Positions 1 to 9,906 of a DNA stretch of 64,000 nucleotides are shown in pieces. A model generated the notes under the pieces. The model had not been told where the DNA came from, searched no databases, and saw nothing but the letters and a program-made list of their open reading frames with translations. Position numbers and translations under genes: made by a program. Origin of the DNA: Aggregatibacter kilianii (GTDB lineage: Bacteria; Pseudomonadota; Gammaproteobacteria; Enterobacterales; Pasteurellaceae); assembly GCF_003130255.1 (NCBI RefSeq), contig NZ_NRCN01000001.1, positions 1,234,501 through 1,298,500 of the forward strand, written 5' to 3'. The first letter of the stretch is position 1. Every line of letters starts with the position of its first letter.

Positions 1-953
1 TACGCTATTCGGTTTATTACTTGTTCGTTACGTGCTGAAGTAAAAAACGCATAAATATACTGCAATGTCGGTGTGCGAATATCATCCGTTTCAAACAGGA
101 TTTCATGTTTGGCGCGCGCGATTTTTCTGAAGTCCCCATGAGCAAAAAGTGCGGTTAGTTTTTCCAACGTTTTATTGTCCACGATTTTTTCCTCTTCCGC
201 CTCCAACACTAATACCGGCGTTTCCACCCGACGAATGATTTTCGGCAGATGTTTGATGGCATTTAAACATAAATGCACCCAACGGAATGTCGGTCCGCCC
301 AAACGAATGTTTGGATTGGCTAAATTCACTTCATTCATCCACTGCATTCGCGCGGCATCATGGCTGAGGTTATTTTCCTGTAGGTTAGCGGGTTTATATG
401 GTCCTTTGCCGAACACATAGCGTTCCCCTTGCCCCCACAACATCATCATGTTTAACAGAATTTCATCACGTACGGGCTGTTTTAACGGCACGCCAAAAAA
501 CGGTGCAGAAAACACCGCACGTTGAATCCTGTGGTCGAAATTTGCCAAATAATAGGTTGTGACTAAAGCACCCAAGGAATGCGCCAAAATATATTGGTTG
601 TGATACGGATAAAGTGCGGTCAGATTGTCGATAATTTCTGCCATATCTTCGGCATAAAAACGAAACTCATCTAAATGACCTTTTTCGCCGTCTTTCAATA
701 AATGTTGGGAATAACCTTGTCCGCGATGGTCAAAAATCAGTACGTCATAGCCTTGTTGATAAAAATCATAAGCCAATTCCGTCCATTTCAAAATATTTTC
801 CGCCCGACCATTCACCATGATCACCAACTTACGCGCTGTCGGATGATGGGTAAAATGACGGTATGCCAGTCGACAGCCGTTTTTCCCGTTGAGATATTGC
901 AACGGGTATTGGGCGGCGAATTGGTGTAATTGAGTGCTATTGAACGGTTGCAT
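1..953 (-). CDS. pldB: Lysophospholipase L2 (alpha/beta hydrolase), C-terminus cut by window edge
   Basis: The minus-strand frame from an ATG at 953 stays open to the left edge, so the C-terminus and stop lie outside the window. About 317 codons are present, close to the usual family length of 310-340. The protein has an alpha/beta hydrolase pattern: a strand followed by FDHRGQG near residue 75, a nucleophile elbow AHSLGA around residue 115, and a late ARHEI-like histidine region (read ARAKHEIL). Family role: hydrolysis of lysophospholipids at the inner membrane. The start overlaps the end of the upstream O-antigen-ligase-like gene by 17 bases, so the two are probably cotranscribed. Two uptake signals lie inside it (147-155 and 612-620). 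Confidence 0.85.
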   Translation of the reverse strand, partial: MQPFNSTQLHQFAAQYPLQYLNGKNGCRLAYRHFTHHPTARKLVIMVNGRAENILKWTELAYDFYQQGYDVLIFDHRGQGYSQHLLKDGEKGHLDEFRFYAEDMAEIIDNLTALYPYHNQYILAHSLGALVTTYYLANFDHRIQRAVFSAPFFGVPLKQPVRDEILLNMMMLWGQGERYVFGKGPYKPANLQENNLSHDAARMQWMNEVNLANPNIRLGGPTFRWVHLCLNAIKHLPKIIRRVETPVLVLEAEEEKIVDNKTLEKLTALFAHGDFRKIARAKHEILFETDDIRTPTLQYIYAFFTSARNEQVINRIA

Positions 954-2208
954 GCTTGGCTAAAAGTCGCTGTTGTTTGGTGAACGCATAAAATACGATA
1001 ACCAAGAAAAAATAGAAAATATTGCCGGAATTATGGCTGAAAAAGCCTTGGCTTAAGCCATAAAACATGACGGAAAGAATATGCACGACACCAAGTAAGC
1101 CTGCTAATTTCAGTTCTGCATTAGCGCTCTTTAGATCGCGCCAAAAGACACAAAACGGCACTAAAAAAACGCCGATTAACGCCAATAAACCCACTATGCC
1201 GCGTTTGGATAAATCGTCGAAATATTGGTTATGGGCGTGATTAAATATCGACGCATATTCGCTGATTAGGCCTTGCTCAAATTGTTGTTTACGCTTTTCC
1301 GATACGCCTTGTACACCCCAGCCAAGCAACGGTTTTTCTTGCGCCATTAACAAGGCGCTTTTCCACATATCAAATCGCGCACCAACGGAAGTGGAGCCGT
1401 CATTTTTTTGTAGATAAGCACTGATGTCATGTTCGGCGGCGGCAATACGTTCCGCAATGCGATTATTTGGCAACTGACTCACACCAAAACCGGCAATCAC
1501 TAAAATGCTGAATAAGCCGAGAAAAAATCGTTTTGAAAGATATTGGCGATAAGTCCACAGCATAAAGATGAGAATAAACGGCACACCAACCCAACCGCCG
1601 CGCGCTGTGGAGAGAATGCTGCCAAGAACGCCGCATAATGCTGCAAAGATGCAAAGTGCGGTCAGTTTTAATTGTGTTTTTTGAAAGAAATAAAACCCGA
1701 TAGCAAAACTAAACATCCCCAGTGACATCGAAATGTCGCCACCTTGAATATGCATAATTCGAGAACTAAATGCCATTTCGCTGTGCAATACGAGTTTGTC
1801 ATAGATGGCTGTGATGCCTGCAACAATAGCCCCCAAAGGAATTGCGTAAAGTACAGTGTTTAGGCGTGGTGGAATATGCAATAGCAATAGGAACATCGGA
1901 ATGAATAGCAATACACGACTTGGATTATCCAATTCTCGGATTTTTCCTTGGTGGACGACAAATGAGATAATGAAGGTTGCGAAGTAAAAAAGATAGCTGT
2001 AGATCAGCATCTTATCTTCTTTTGATAACGACCATTGCCACTTTTTTATGACGCCATAGATGCTATAACCAAGGCCTAACACAGCGAGTAACGTAGGCGC
2101 AATATTGTATCCGCCATTCATGTTTAACAGCGATAAAAAGAAAAAGCCGATAGCAAAATTTACTATTATGGATAACGTTTTTTGGTTGGGTAGTTGCATA
2201 ATAATCAT
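937..2208 (-). CDS. O-antigen ligase family membrane protein (Wzy_C/WaaL-like)
   Basis: A 423-residue polytopic membrane protein with about ten to twelve hydrophobic segments and one large soluble loop around residues 245-330. The loop begins after RGGWVG near residue 205, a motif typical of the Wzy_C domain shared by O-antigen ligases and polymerases. Family role: transfer of a polymer or sugar from undecaprenyl diphosphate to lipid A-core at the periplasmic face. The specific substrate cannot be read from sequence. The next ATG at 2199 is an alternative start; neither has a strong ribosome binding site. It follows fba after a terminator-like hairpin and overlaps pldB. It may equally be a polymerase or a protein glycan ligase. 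Confidence 0.75.
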   Translation of the reverse strand: MIIMQLPNQKTLSIIVNFAIGFFFLSLLNMNGGYNIAPTLLAVLGLGYSIYGVIKKWQWSLSKEDKMLIYSYLFYFATFIISFVVHQGKIRELDNPSRVLLFIPMFLLLLHIPPRLNTVLYAIPLGAIVAGITAIYDKLVLHSEMAFSSRIMHIQGGDISMSLGMFSFAIGFYFFQKTQLKLTALCIFAALCGVLGSILSTARGGWVGVPFILIFMLWTYRQYLSKRFFLGLFSILVIAGFGVSQLPNNRIAERIAAAEHDISAYLQKNDGSTSVGARFDMWKSALLMAQEKPLLGWGVQGVSEKRKQQFEQGLISEYASIFNHAHNQYFDDLSKRGIVGLLALIGVFLVPFCVFWRDLKSANAELKLAGLLGVVHILSVMFYGLSQGFFSHNSGNIFYFFLVIVFYAFTKQQRLLAKHATVQ

Positions 2209-2210
2209 CG

Positions 2211-2247
2211 TTAATAAAATAAAACCGCACTAAAAGTGAAGTGCGGT
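2211..2247 (-). terminator. Terminator of the pgk-fba unit made from an inverted uptake-signal pair
   Basis: ACCGCACT (2224-2231) and AGTGCGGT (2240-2247) form an 8-bp stem with an 8-base loop. Read on the minus strand the stem is followed by a T-rich run (TTTTATTTTATT). It lies directly downstream of fba and just upstream of the O-antigen-ligase-like gene. Confidence 0.6.
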
Positions 2248-2271
2248 CGTATTTTAATGTGTTTTGGTTAA

Positions 2272-3351
2272 TTATAAAACATCAACACAGTTTAAGTCTT
2301 CGAAAGATTGTTCTAAGCGTTTAGACATAGATTCTTCCATTTTGCGTAACCAAACGCGTGGATCGTAGTATTTTTTGTTTGGTGCGTCAGGACCTTCAGG
2401 GTTGCCTAATTGACCTTGCAAATACGCTTCGTTCGCTTTGTAGAAGCTTAAAATACCGTTCCAAGACGCCCATTGCGTGTCGGTATCGATGTTCATTTTG
2501 ATCGCACCGTAACCAATGGCTTCACGAATTTCTTCACGGGAAGAACCGGAACCACCGTGGAAGACGAAATTAATTGGTTTCGCCGGCAGATTGCGCTCTT
2601 TGGCCACGAATTCTTGACTTGCGCCTAAAATAGACGGTTTTAATTTCACATTACCCGGTTTGTACACGCCGTGTACGTTACCGAATGCTGCGGCAACGGT
2701 AAAGTTTGGACTAACCGGATGTAATTGGTCGTAAACATAAAGCACGTCGGACGGTTGGGTATAAAGACGGGATTCATCCACCTCGGAGTTATCCACGCCA
2801 TCTTCTTCACCACCGGTGATACCGATTTCGATTTCAAGAGTCATCCCAATTTTGTCCATACGGGCAAGGTATTCACGGCAGATTGCCATGTTTTCTTCCA
2901 TTGGCTCTTCGGAAAGATCGAGCATGTGGGAAGAGAATAATGGACGACCGGTTTCTGCGAAGTGTTTTTCACCGGCTTCAAGTAAGCCATCGATCCATGG
3001 AAGTAATTTTTTCGCTGCGTGGTCGGTGTGTAAAATCACCGGTACGCCGTATTCTTTGGCTAAAGCATGAACGTGTTTTGCACCTGCAATGGCACCTAAT
3101 ACGTCAGGACGGGCTCCGCTGGTCGGTTTAATGCCTTTACCTGCGTAGAATGCTGCACCACCGTTAGAAAATTGAATAATTACAGGCGCTTTTACACGTG
3201 CGGCCGTTTCTAAAACGGCATTAACGGAGTTGGAGCCAACGCAGTTCACGGCAGGAAGTGCAAAGCCGTGTTCTTTTGCGTATGCAAATACTTTTTGAAC
3301 ATCTTCGCCGGTAAGCACGCCCGGTTTGACGAGATCTAATAATTTAGCCAT
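2272..3351 (-). CDS. fba: Class II fructose-bisphosphate aldolase
   Basis: A 359-residue protein of the usual length for class IIa aldolases. It cleaves fructose 1,6-bisphosphate to dihydroxyacetone phosphate and glyceraldehyde 3-phosphate in cytoplasmic glycolysis and gluconeogenesis. The zinc-binding HTDHA motif sits at residues 108-112, and a phosphate-binding VFHGGSGSS segment lies near residue 264. AAAAGGA about 10 bases upstream of the ATG supports the start. It lies downstream of pgk on the same strand, the common gamma-proteobacterial order, with a 171-base gap that contains a short palindromic repeat. Confidence 0.97.
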   Translation of the reverse strand: MAKLLDLVKPGVLTGEDVQKVFAYAKEHGFALPAVNCVGSNSVNAVLETAARVKAPVIIQFSNGGAAFYAGKGIKPTSGARPDVLGAIAGAKHVHALAKEYGVPVILHTDHAAKKLLPWIDGLLEAGEKHFAETGRPLFSSHMLDLSEEPMEENMAICREYLARMDKIGMTLEIEIGITGGEEDGVDNSEVDESRLYTQPSDVLYVYDQLHPVSPNFTVAAAFGNVHGVYKPGNVKLKPSILGASQEFVAKERNLPAKPINFVFHGGSGSSREEIREAIGYGAIKMNIDTDTQWASWNGILSFYKANEAYLQGQLGNPEGPDAPNKKYYDPRVWLRKMEESMSKRLEQSFEDLNCVDVL

Positions 3352-3370
3352 TTTCGTTTTTTCCTTTTGT

Positions 3371-3392
3371 GTAGGGTGGGGGTTATCCCACC
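3371..3392. repeat. Short palindromic dispersed repeat, copy 1
   Basis: GTAGGGTGGG followed after a short loop by TCCCACC. The same pattern occurs twice more between groES and groEL (32690-32711 and, inverted, about 32733-32755). Here it sits in the pgk-fba spacer, just upstream of the fba ribosome binding site. Confidence 0.5.
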
Positions 3393-3522
3393 GTTTGAAG
3401 AATTTATCCAGAACTCTTTATTGCTAGTGCGCGTCTTTTTAACGCGTTCTAGTTGTTAACTTTTTTGGCGCGCATCGGGAGACACGCGCCATCGTTTATT
3501 ATCTTATGTAGGGAAAGTGCGG

Positions 3523-4686
3523 TTAGTTTTTCGCACGTTTCTCAAGAATTTCCACAGCTGGTAAGACTTTGCCTTCGACGAACTCTAAGAATGCACCGCC
3601 GCCGGTAGAAATATAAGAAATTTTATCTGCAATGCTGAACAAATCAATTGCTGCAAGGGTGTCACCGCCGCCTGCGATAGAGAAAGCATCGCTATCGGCA
3701 ATGGCGTGGGAAATGATTTCCGTACCTTTGCGGAAGTTCGGGAATTCAAACACACCCACCGGGCCGTTCCATAATACGGTTTTTGCATTTTTGATAATTT
3801 CTGCAAGTTGTTCTGCAGATTTATCGCCGATGTCGAAGATAGATTCATCATCTTTCACTTCAGTCACGGATTTTTCTGTTGCCGGTGCGGTTTCGGAGAA
3901 CTCGGTACCCACACGAACATCAACCGGTACAGGAATGTCGGTGCTTGCCGCTAATTCTTTGGCTACAGGGATTAAATCTGCTTCGTATAAGGATTTACCG
4001 ACGTTATGACCGGCTGCCGCAATGAAGGTGTTGGCGATACCGCCGCCCACGATAATTTGGTCGGCAATTTTGGAAAGAGAGTTTAATACTTCTAATTTGG
4101 TTGAAACTTTAGAACCACCCACGATAGCCACCATTGGGCGGGCAGGTTCTTTTAATGCTTTACCCAGCGCATCAAGTTCTGCTGCAAGTAATGGACCTGC
4201 ACAAGCAACCGGTGCAAATTCTGCTACGCCGTAAGTAGAGGCTTGCGCGCGGTGTGCGGTACCGAATGCGTCCATAATGAATACATCACAAAGTGCGGCG
4301 TATTTTTTTGATAATTCAGGATCGTTTTTCTTCTCACCTTTGTTCACACGAACGTTTTCTAATACAACGATTTCACCGGCTTTCACATCAACGCCATTGA
4401 GGTAATCACGCTCTAAACGTACCGGTACATCAAGGTGTTCGTTTAAGTAATCAACGACAGGTTGTAAGGAATCTTCAGGTTTAAATTCACCTTCGGTCGG
4501 ACGACCTAAGTGGGAGGTTACCATCACTTTTGCACCTTTTTCCAAGGCTAATTTTAAGGTTGGGATGGTGGCACGAATACGTGCATCAGAAGTGACTTTG
4601 CCGTCTTTTACCGGCACATTAAGATCGGCACGGATGAAAACACGTTTTCCGCTTAAATCTAGATCGGTCATTTTGATTACTGACAT
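3523..4686 (-). CDS. pgk: Phosphoglycerate kinase
   Basis: A 387-residue protein of full family length. It transfers phosphate from 1,3-bisphosphoglycerate to ADP in cytoplasmic glycolysis. Visible signatures are RADLNVPV near residue 19 (substrate binding), the SHLGRP segment near residue 58, GGSKVSTK near residue 190 and the nucleotide-binding GGGDTLAA near residue 342. The start has AGAGGTAAATT immediately upstream. The stop codon region overlaps an uptake signal at 3515-3523. It is upstream of fba on the same strand. Confidence 0.97.
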   Translation of the reverse strand: MSVIKMTDLDLSGKRVFIRADLNVPVKDGKVTSDARIRATIPTLKLALEKGAKVMVTSHLGRPTEGEFKPEDSLQPVVDYLNEHLDVPVRLERDYLNGVDVKAGEIVVLENVRVNKGEKKNDPELSKKYAALCDVFIMDAFGTAHRAQASTYGVAEFAPVACAGPLLAAELDALGKALKEPARPMVAIVGGSKVSTKLEVLNSLSKIADQIIVGGGIANTFIAAAGHNVGKSLYEADLIPVAKELAASTDIPVPVDVRVGTEFSETAPATEKSVTEVKDDESIFDIGDKSAEQLAEIIKNAKTVLWNGPVGVFEFPNFRKGTEIISHAIADSDAFSIAGGGDTLAAIDLFSIADKISYISTGGGAFLEFVEGKVLPAVEILEKRAKN

Positions 4687-4812
4687 AATTTACCTCTTTT
4701 GTATGATTAAAATGAAAAATTAAATACTGAAGTGATTATACCTGAAACTGAGTAGTCTGTAACCTGAATAATATTCATTAGGCAAACGATTTCCCCCTTG
4801 AGTTCCAAAGAA

Positions 4813-5508
4813 CTAATATCCTGTTCGACTGCTCGGACAATCCATCACCTGCCAATCCAAATCGTAACAAATAAACAATTCATTACGCGCCGCGCCAAGA
4901 TACGCATTTTTGAGCTGTGGGTTATTGCTTTTCACCCATTTAAACAGCTCGTTACGACTTAATTCATAGTTCGGTAGCTTCAAAGTGCGGTATAAATTTT
5001 TGATTTTTTCAAAGTAATCTTTGGCATTATCAAAGATACAGGCGCCGTGTTTTTCCCATTCGCCTTGTAACAAACTGGCGCTTGGCATTTCCGGCAAATA
5101 ACGTTCGATGAGTTCTTGCGGTAATTTTGGTAAATCGCCTTGGCAAAAACGCGGATGCTCGTTGACACGTCTGGCTTGTTTGTTTTGTGACCATAAACCG
5201 TGTACGATCCAACCGAATTGTTGTGTTAAACCACATTGGTATTGCAGTGAATTCGGCAACTCGTTGCCATATTGTTTACGTTGACGATCGCAAAACGCCG
5301 GCGACCAAGAAAGAACCAGTGTGTAATAGTCGGTTTGCGCGTTTTTATTTTGGCCGATGGGGTCATTTTTCATAATGTAGTCGTAATCCCGATCGACAAC
5401 GACACCAACCGCTTGTTTCTGCTGGGAAAAATAATACCAGCCGGCGAGTAAAAACATTAAAAAAGCCACCACAAAAAAAGACAGTAGCAACATACGTTTT
5501 TCGTTCAT
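4813..5508 (-). CDS. Ribonuclease T2 family protein (RNase I-like)
   Basis: A 231-residue protein with a hydrophobic N-terminal segment at residues 7-27, either a signal peptide or a membrane anchor. Both conserved T2 active-site motifs are present: HGLWSQ at 103-108 and EWEKHGAC at 150-157, with their catalytic histidines. Family role: nonspecific endoribonuclease in the periplasm, yielding 3'-phosphate products through a cyclic intermediate. Several cysteines (residues 73, 92, 122, 157 and the C-terminal region) could form disulfides. It is divergent from yfhL, 67 bases away. The C-terminus is short compared with E. coli RNase I. Confidence 0.85.
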   Translation of the reverse strand: MNEKRMLLLSFFVVAFLMFLLAGWYYFSQQKQAVGVVVDRDYDYIMKNDPIGQNKNAQTDYYTLVLSWSPAFCDRQRKQYGNELPNSLQYQCGLTQQFGWIVHGLWSQNKQARRVNEHPRFCQGDLPKLPQELIERYLPEMPSASLLQGEWEKHGACIFDNAKDYFEKIKNLYRTLKLPNYELSRNELFKWVKSNNPQLKNAYLGAARNELFICYDLDWQVMDCPSSRTGY

Positions 5509-5530
5509 AAAATTCCTTTAATTTTGTTAG

Positions 5531-5836
<306 letters not shown>

Positions 5837-5896
5837 TTCACCAAAAGTGCGGTGAAAAAACAGGGCGTTTTTACTACGCCCGATAAGTTATGTTTT

Positions 5897-6964
5897 TTAT
5901 TTAAAATGCCACTTCGCCAGCAAAACTCCCGCATTTACCGCCACATTTAAGTTGCTTTTCAATGGGTTGGCAAAGGATAGGCGCACTTGCTCATCTTCTT
6001 TATTTACCAAGTCTTCCGTTGAACCTTCACTTAGCACAAAAACCGTTTTATTTTTTAACCGCACTTTATCCAATGATGTGCCGTTTTTACCGGTAGCAAT
6101 ATGCACGATTTGATAATCGGCCGCGCGTAATGCGGCTAAGGCATGACGCGTATCTGCAGTTTCCAACACGCGGATATATTCCGCACCGCCTTCCGCGACG
6201 CGTAATGTAATTGGCGAGTTAAGACTTTCAGGGGTTTCCGTGATGATATGCTTCACGCCGAAAAATGCGCAAGTGCGTAAAATGCCGCCGATATTTTGTG
6301 CATTGTTGACACCGTCCAGCAGCACCAAACAGTCCTCCGAATGTGGCACATCCAAATAGCCTTGCAACGTAAACGGATGGGATTTTTTCACCAACATACA
6401 AATGCCGCCGTGATGTTCGGTGCCGCTGACCTTGGTAAGCTCTTCACTATCAACGATGTGATACACCTTTTTATTCGCAGCTAAATAGCTACAAATGTCG
6501 CCGATTTTATGCGCCATTTGCACTGTCGCCCATAGGCGCACAATACTGCCGGGGCGTTGTTCAAATAAGGCTAAACAAGCATTCTCGCCATATACTTTCA
6601 TTTCTTCGGCCCGATTTTTCTTGATTTTTTCAGGCGCTCTTGGCGATAGTGGACCGGTTTTTTTCTCTTTGATTTTTTCGTCAAATTGGCTACTTTTCAC
6701 CATCACTTTTACGCGGCCCTCGGTGTCACCGGCTTTTTTCAGCGTACTTTCATAAACACGCGGTGTTTTTTCAGCGTATTCACGTTTATCTTTAGTTTTG
6801 TCGGCACGACGTTTGTCTTGCTTGAATGGTTGGCGCGCAGCTTGTTCTTCACGATTAAAGTGCGGTCGATTTTTGTCGCGTTTTTGGCGGTCGTCACCGA
6901 CGCTACGTTCAGAAAAAGACTTTTGGGCTGATTTGAAAGTGGGTTTTGTTGAATTTTGATTCAT
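5897..6964 (-). CDS. TrmH/SpoU-family RNA 2'-O-methyltransferase (YfiF-like)
   Basis: A 355-residue protein. Residues 1-115 are highly basic and low in complexity (many K, R, E), as in YfiF. Then comes an SpoU substrate-binding domain beginning near VYGENACLAL (about residue 123), and a SPOUT methylase domain with NNAQNIGGILRT near 220, VLSEGSTED near 312 and LNVAVNAGVLLA near 338, the three conserved SpoU motifs. It is expected to methylate a ribose in tRNA or rRNA using SAM; the target is not readable. It is convergent with yfhL. Confidence 0.85.
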   Translation of the reverse strand: MNQNSTKPTFKSAQKSFSERSVGDDRQKRDKNRPHFNREEQAARQPFKQDKRRADKTKDKREYAEKTPRVYESTLKKAGDTEGRVKVMVKSSQFDEKIKEKKTGPLSPRAPEKIKKNRAEEMKVYGENACLALFEQRPGSIVRLWATVQMAHKIGDICSYLAANKKVYHIVDSEELTKVSGTEHHGGICMLVKKSHPFTLQGYLDVPHSEDCLVLLDGVNNAQNIGGILRTCAFFGVKHIITETPESLNSPITLRVAEGGAEYIRVLETADTRHALAALRAADYQIVHIATGKNGTSLDKVRLKNKTVFVLSEGSTEDLVNKEDEQVRLSFANPLKSNLNVAVNAGVLLAKWHFK

Positions 6965-7158
6965 AATTGGGTTGCCGATAGCAGGGTGAATGGGAATGAA
7001 ATGAACGAAGTTTGCTCATTTTTGCAATAAAATTGTGAGCATTATAACGAAAATCAGCCTTTTTTCTACCAAGTTGGGGGATAAATATTGTAAACTATCG
7101 CACTAATTAAGCTGATTAAGCGTTCTTACTCATTGAGTATTTTATAGAGAACAGATTT

Positions 7159-8526
7159 ATGTTTACAGATAAAACAAAACGCGCGAAAAAGCGTCTTGAA
7201 AGCCTGCCGTGTTTGCCGTTGGCCGCCGAACAAGTAGAATTTATTTATGGCCCGGCAGCGTTTAAACGTGAGATTATTCAACTTATCCGAGAAGCGAAAA
7301 CCCGAATTATTGTTACCGCACTTTACTGGCAAAATGATGAGGCAGGACAGGAAATTCTGGATGAAATTTATCGCGCTAAACAAGATAAACCTGAACTTGA
7401 GGTTAAAATTTTAATTGATTGGCACCGCGCTCAGCGGAATTTATTGGGTGCCGAGAAGAGTGCCACCAATGCCGATTGGTATTGCGAAGAACGCCAAAAA
7501 TATCAACTTGCCGATGACCCGAATATGTTTTTCGGCGTGCCGATTAACACCCGCGAAGTATTCGGTGTGTTACACATCAAAGGTTTTGTGTTTGATAACA
7601 CCGTGCTTTATAGTGGCGCTAGTATTAATAACGTGTATTTACAACAAAATGAAAAATACCGTTACGATCGTTACCAAAAAATCACTAACGCCGTATTAGC
7701 CGACACTATGGTGAATTTTATTCGCCGTTATTTGTTGGATTCCGATGTCGTGCTGCCATTAGATAATGTAAACCGTCCGAAAACTAAAGAAATTCGCCAA
7801 AGTATTCGTCATTTCCGTAAAAATCTCTCTGTTTACGGCCAGTACAAACTGCCAAGTGCGGTCGATTTTTGCAGTGAATTAACGGTAACGCCGTTATTCG
7901 GTTTGGGGGGTGCGGGCAATATTTTGAATTGTACGATTGAAGATTTATTCCAATTGGTGGAAGATAAACTCACCATTTGCACGCCGTATTTCAATTTCCC
8001 GCATACGTTGCAACAAAAAATCCGTTATTTATTACGCAAAGGCAAAAAAATAGAAATCATTGTGGGCGATAAAGTGGCCAATGATTTCTATATTCCGCCG
8101 GAGCAACCGTTCAAAATGGCGGGGGCTTTGCCATATCTATATGAAAGCAATTTACGCCGTTTTAGTAAAAAATTTGAACGTGAAGTTGCTGAAGGGCAAT
8201 TGATTATTCGTTTATGGAAAGACGGGGATAATACTTATCACCTGAAAGGCATTTGGGTGGATGATAACTATATTTTACTCACCGGTAATAACCTTAACCC
8301 ACGTGCATGGCGGTTAGATGCAGAAAATGGCTTGTTCATTCATGACCCACAACATCAATTGCGCCCGCAAGTGTTAAAAGAACTGGAACACATCCGTCAA
8401 CACACTACAGCGTTAAAACACTACAGTGAACTGGAAGAAATGGATCAATATCCGGCACCGGTACAAAAGCTACTGAAAAAATTTGCCCGTGTTAAAGCGG
8501 ATAAATTAGTGAAGATGATTTTGTAG
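7159..8526 (+). CDS. pssA: CDP-diacylglycerol-serine O-phosphatidyltransferase
   Basis: A 455-residue enzyme of the phospholipase D superfamily, the gamma-proteobacterial type of phosphatidylserine synthase. It condenses CDP-diacylglycerol with serine on the way to phosphatidylethanolamine, peripherally at the inner membrane. Two HxKxxxxD catalytic motifs are present: HIKGFVFD at residues 139-146 and HLKGIWVD around 355. Length matches E. coli PssA (451). AGAGAA lies about 8 bases before the ATG. It carries internal uptake signals near 7316 and 7854 and ends before a shared hairpin terminator facing the aryl polyene operon. Confidence 0.96.
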   Translation: MFTDKTKRAKKRLESLPCLPLAAEQVEFIYGPAAFKREIIQLIREAKTRIIVTALYWQNDEAGQEILDEIYRAKQDKPELEVKILIDWHRAQRNLLGAEKSATNADWYCEERQKYQLADDPNMFFGVPINTREVFGVLHIKGFVFDNTVLYSGASINNVYLQQNEKYRYDRYQKITNAVLADTMVNFIRRYLLDSDVVLPLDNVNRPKTKEIRQSIRHFRKNLSVYGQYKLPSAVDFCSELTVTPLFGLGGAGNILNCTIEDLFQLVEDKLTICTPYFNFPHTLQQKIRYLLRKGKKIEIIVGDKVANDFYIPPEQPFKMAGALPYLYESNLRRFSKKFEREVAEGQLIIRLWKDGDNTYHLKGIWVDDNYILLTGNNLNPRAWRLDAENGLFIHDPQHQLRPQVLKELEHIRQHTTALKHYSELEEMDQYPAPVQKLLKKFARVKADKLVKMIL

Positions 8527-8561
8527 AAAGTGCGGTGGTTTTTTCAAACGTTTTTACGCAT

Positions 8562-8592
8562 AAAAAATGCAGCCTGATCGCTGCATTTTTTT
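8562..8592. terminator. Bidirectional hairpin between pssA and the aryl polyene operon
   Basis: AAAAAATGCAGC and GCTGCATTTTTTT form a strong stem with loop CTGATC. A or T runs on both sides allow it to terminate both convergent units. Confidence 0.8.
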
Positions 8593-8597
8593 ATGTA

Positions 8598-9842
8598 TTA
8601 ATCTTCCCAACGTTTAAAAATCAATGAGGTATTGACGCCGCCGAAGGCAAAATTATTATTCATGACATACTGGGTTTGAATGTGACGACCATCACCACAG
8701 ATATAATCCAACTTTCCACAACGTTTATCAATATTATCTAAATTTAAGGTTGGTGCGAACCAGCCGTCACGCATCATTTCAATAGCAAACCAAGATTCTA
8801 ACGCACCGCACGCGCCTAGTGTATGACCTAAATAGCTTTTTTGCGAGCTTAACGGTACATGGCCGAAGACGGCTTCGGTTGCCTGGGTTTCGGCAATATC
8901 ACCTTGTTCGGTCGCGGTGCCGTGACCATCCACATAACCGATTTGGTTTGGTGATAACCCGGCGTCTTTTAACGCTAATTCCATACAGCGTTGCATCGTG
9001 TCTTTTTGCGGGCGGGTGACGTGAGCCCCATCGCTGTTGGCGCCGTAGCCCACGATTTCTGCAATGATCTTCACGCCGCGGGCAAGGGCATGTTCTAATT
9101 CTTCTAATACAAAAATACCCGCACCTTCACCGATCACCAAACCGTCACGATCTTTGTCGTATGGCCGAGGAGTTTGGCTTGGGTTGGCATTATTACGGCT
9201 GGCGGCATAGAGAGAATCGAATACATACACTTCCGACGGGCAAAATTCTTCGGCACCGCCGGCCAGCATCATCGGAATTAAACCGTGTTTGATGGATTCA
9301 TAAGCATAACCAATGCCTTGGCTACCGGATGAACAAGCACTTGACGTGGGGATAATACGCCCGGTTAAACCAAAGAAAATACCAATATTGGCGGCAGTTG
9401 TGTGGGGCATCATGCGCACATAGGTGTTGGCATTGAAACCGTCGGATTTTCCGGTCATTAATAACTCGGCGGCATCTCTGACGTCATTGGTAGACCCGGT
9501 AGAGGATCCACAAGCAACGCCCATTCTGCCGTCTTTTAAATAAGCCTGAATTTCACCCTTTTCATCCAACAAATTGGCATCTGCTAAGGCGCGCTCGGCG
9601 GCTTCGACTGCGAATTGAGAGACGCGCCCTAGGCTACGTAATTGTTTGCGATTCCAGTGTTTAGGCGGATGATAGCCATGAATTTCCGCGCCCAAATTGG
9701 CCCCCAACTCAGGGTAACGTTCTGCCCATTCGGTTTTTGCCTGTACCGCATTTTGCTTGCGTTGGAAGGCGGCTTTCACTTCCGACCATTCTTTACCGAA
9801 GGCGGTAATCGCGCCAATACCTGTGATCACGACTCGTTTCAT
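8598..9842 (-). CDS. Aryl polyene beta-ketoacyl-ACP synthase (FabF-like, ApeR/ApeO type)
   Basis: A 414-residue ketosynthase with the full Cys-His-His set: TSSACSSG with Cys170, HGTAT near 311 and GHTLGA near 346. It catalyses decarboxylative Claisen condensation of acyl and malonyl groups on a carrier protein. It is the last gene of the operon, 64 bases after the ketoreductase gene. In aryl polyene clusters, several ketosynthases cooperate in starter extension and chain elongation. By its terminal place and its full-length FabF form this one is likely the ApeR-type enzyme, but the assignment among ApeO, ApeC and ApeR is inferred. Confidence 0.85.
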   Translation of the reverse strand: MKRVVITGIGAITAFGKEWSEVKAAFQRKQNAVQAKTEWAERYPELGANLGAEIHGYHPPKHWNRKQLRSLGRVSQFAVEAAERALADANLLDEKGEIQAYLKDGRMGVACGSSTGSTNDVRDAAELLMTGKSDGFNANTYVRMMPHTTAANIGIFFGLTGRIIPTSSACSSGSQGIGYAYESIKHGLIPMMLAGGAEEFCPSEVYVFDSLYAASRNNANPSQTPRPYDKDRDGLVIGEGAGIFVLEELEHALARGVKIIAEIVGYGANSDGAHVTRPQKDTMQRCMELALKDAGLSPNQIGYVDGHGTATEQGDIAETQATEAVFGHVPLSSQKSYLGHTLGACGALESWFAIEMMRDGWFAPTLNLDNIDKRCGKLDYICGDGRHIQTQYVMNNNFAFGGVNTSLIFKRWED

Positions 9843-9906
9843 ATTTGATTCTCTTGGTTTGCTTAGTGATAGCGTAATTGCTTGCGCTTACACGATAAAA
9901 ATATCC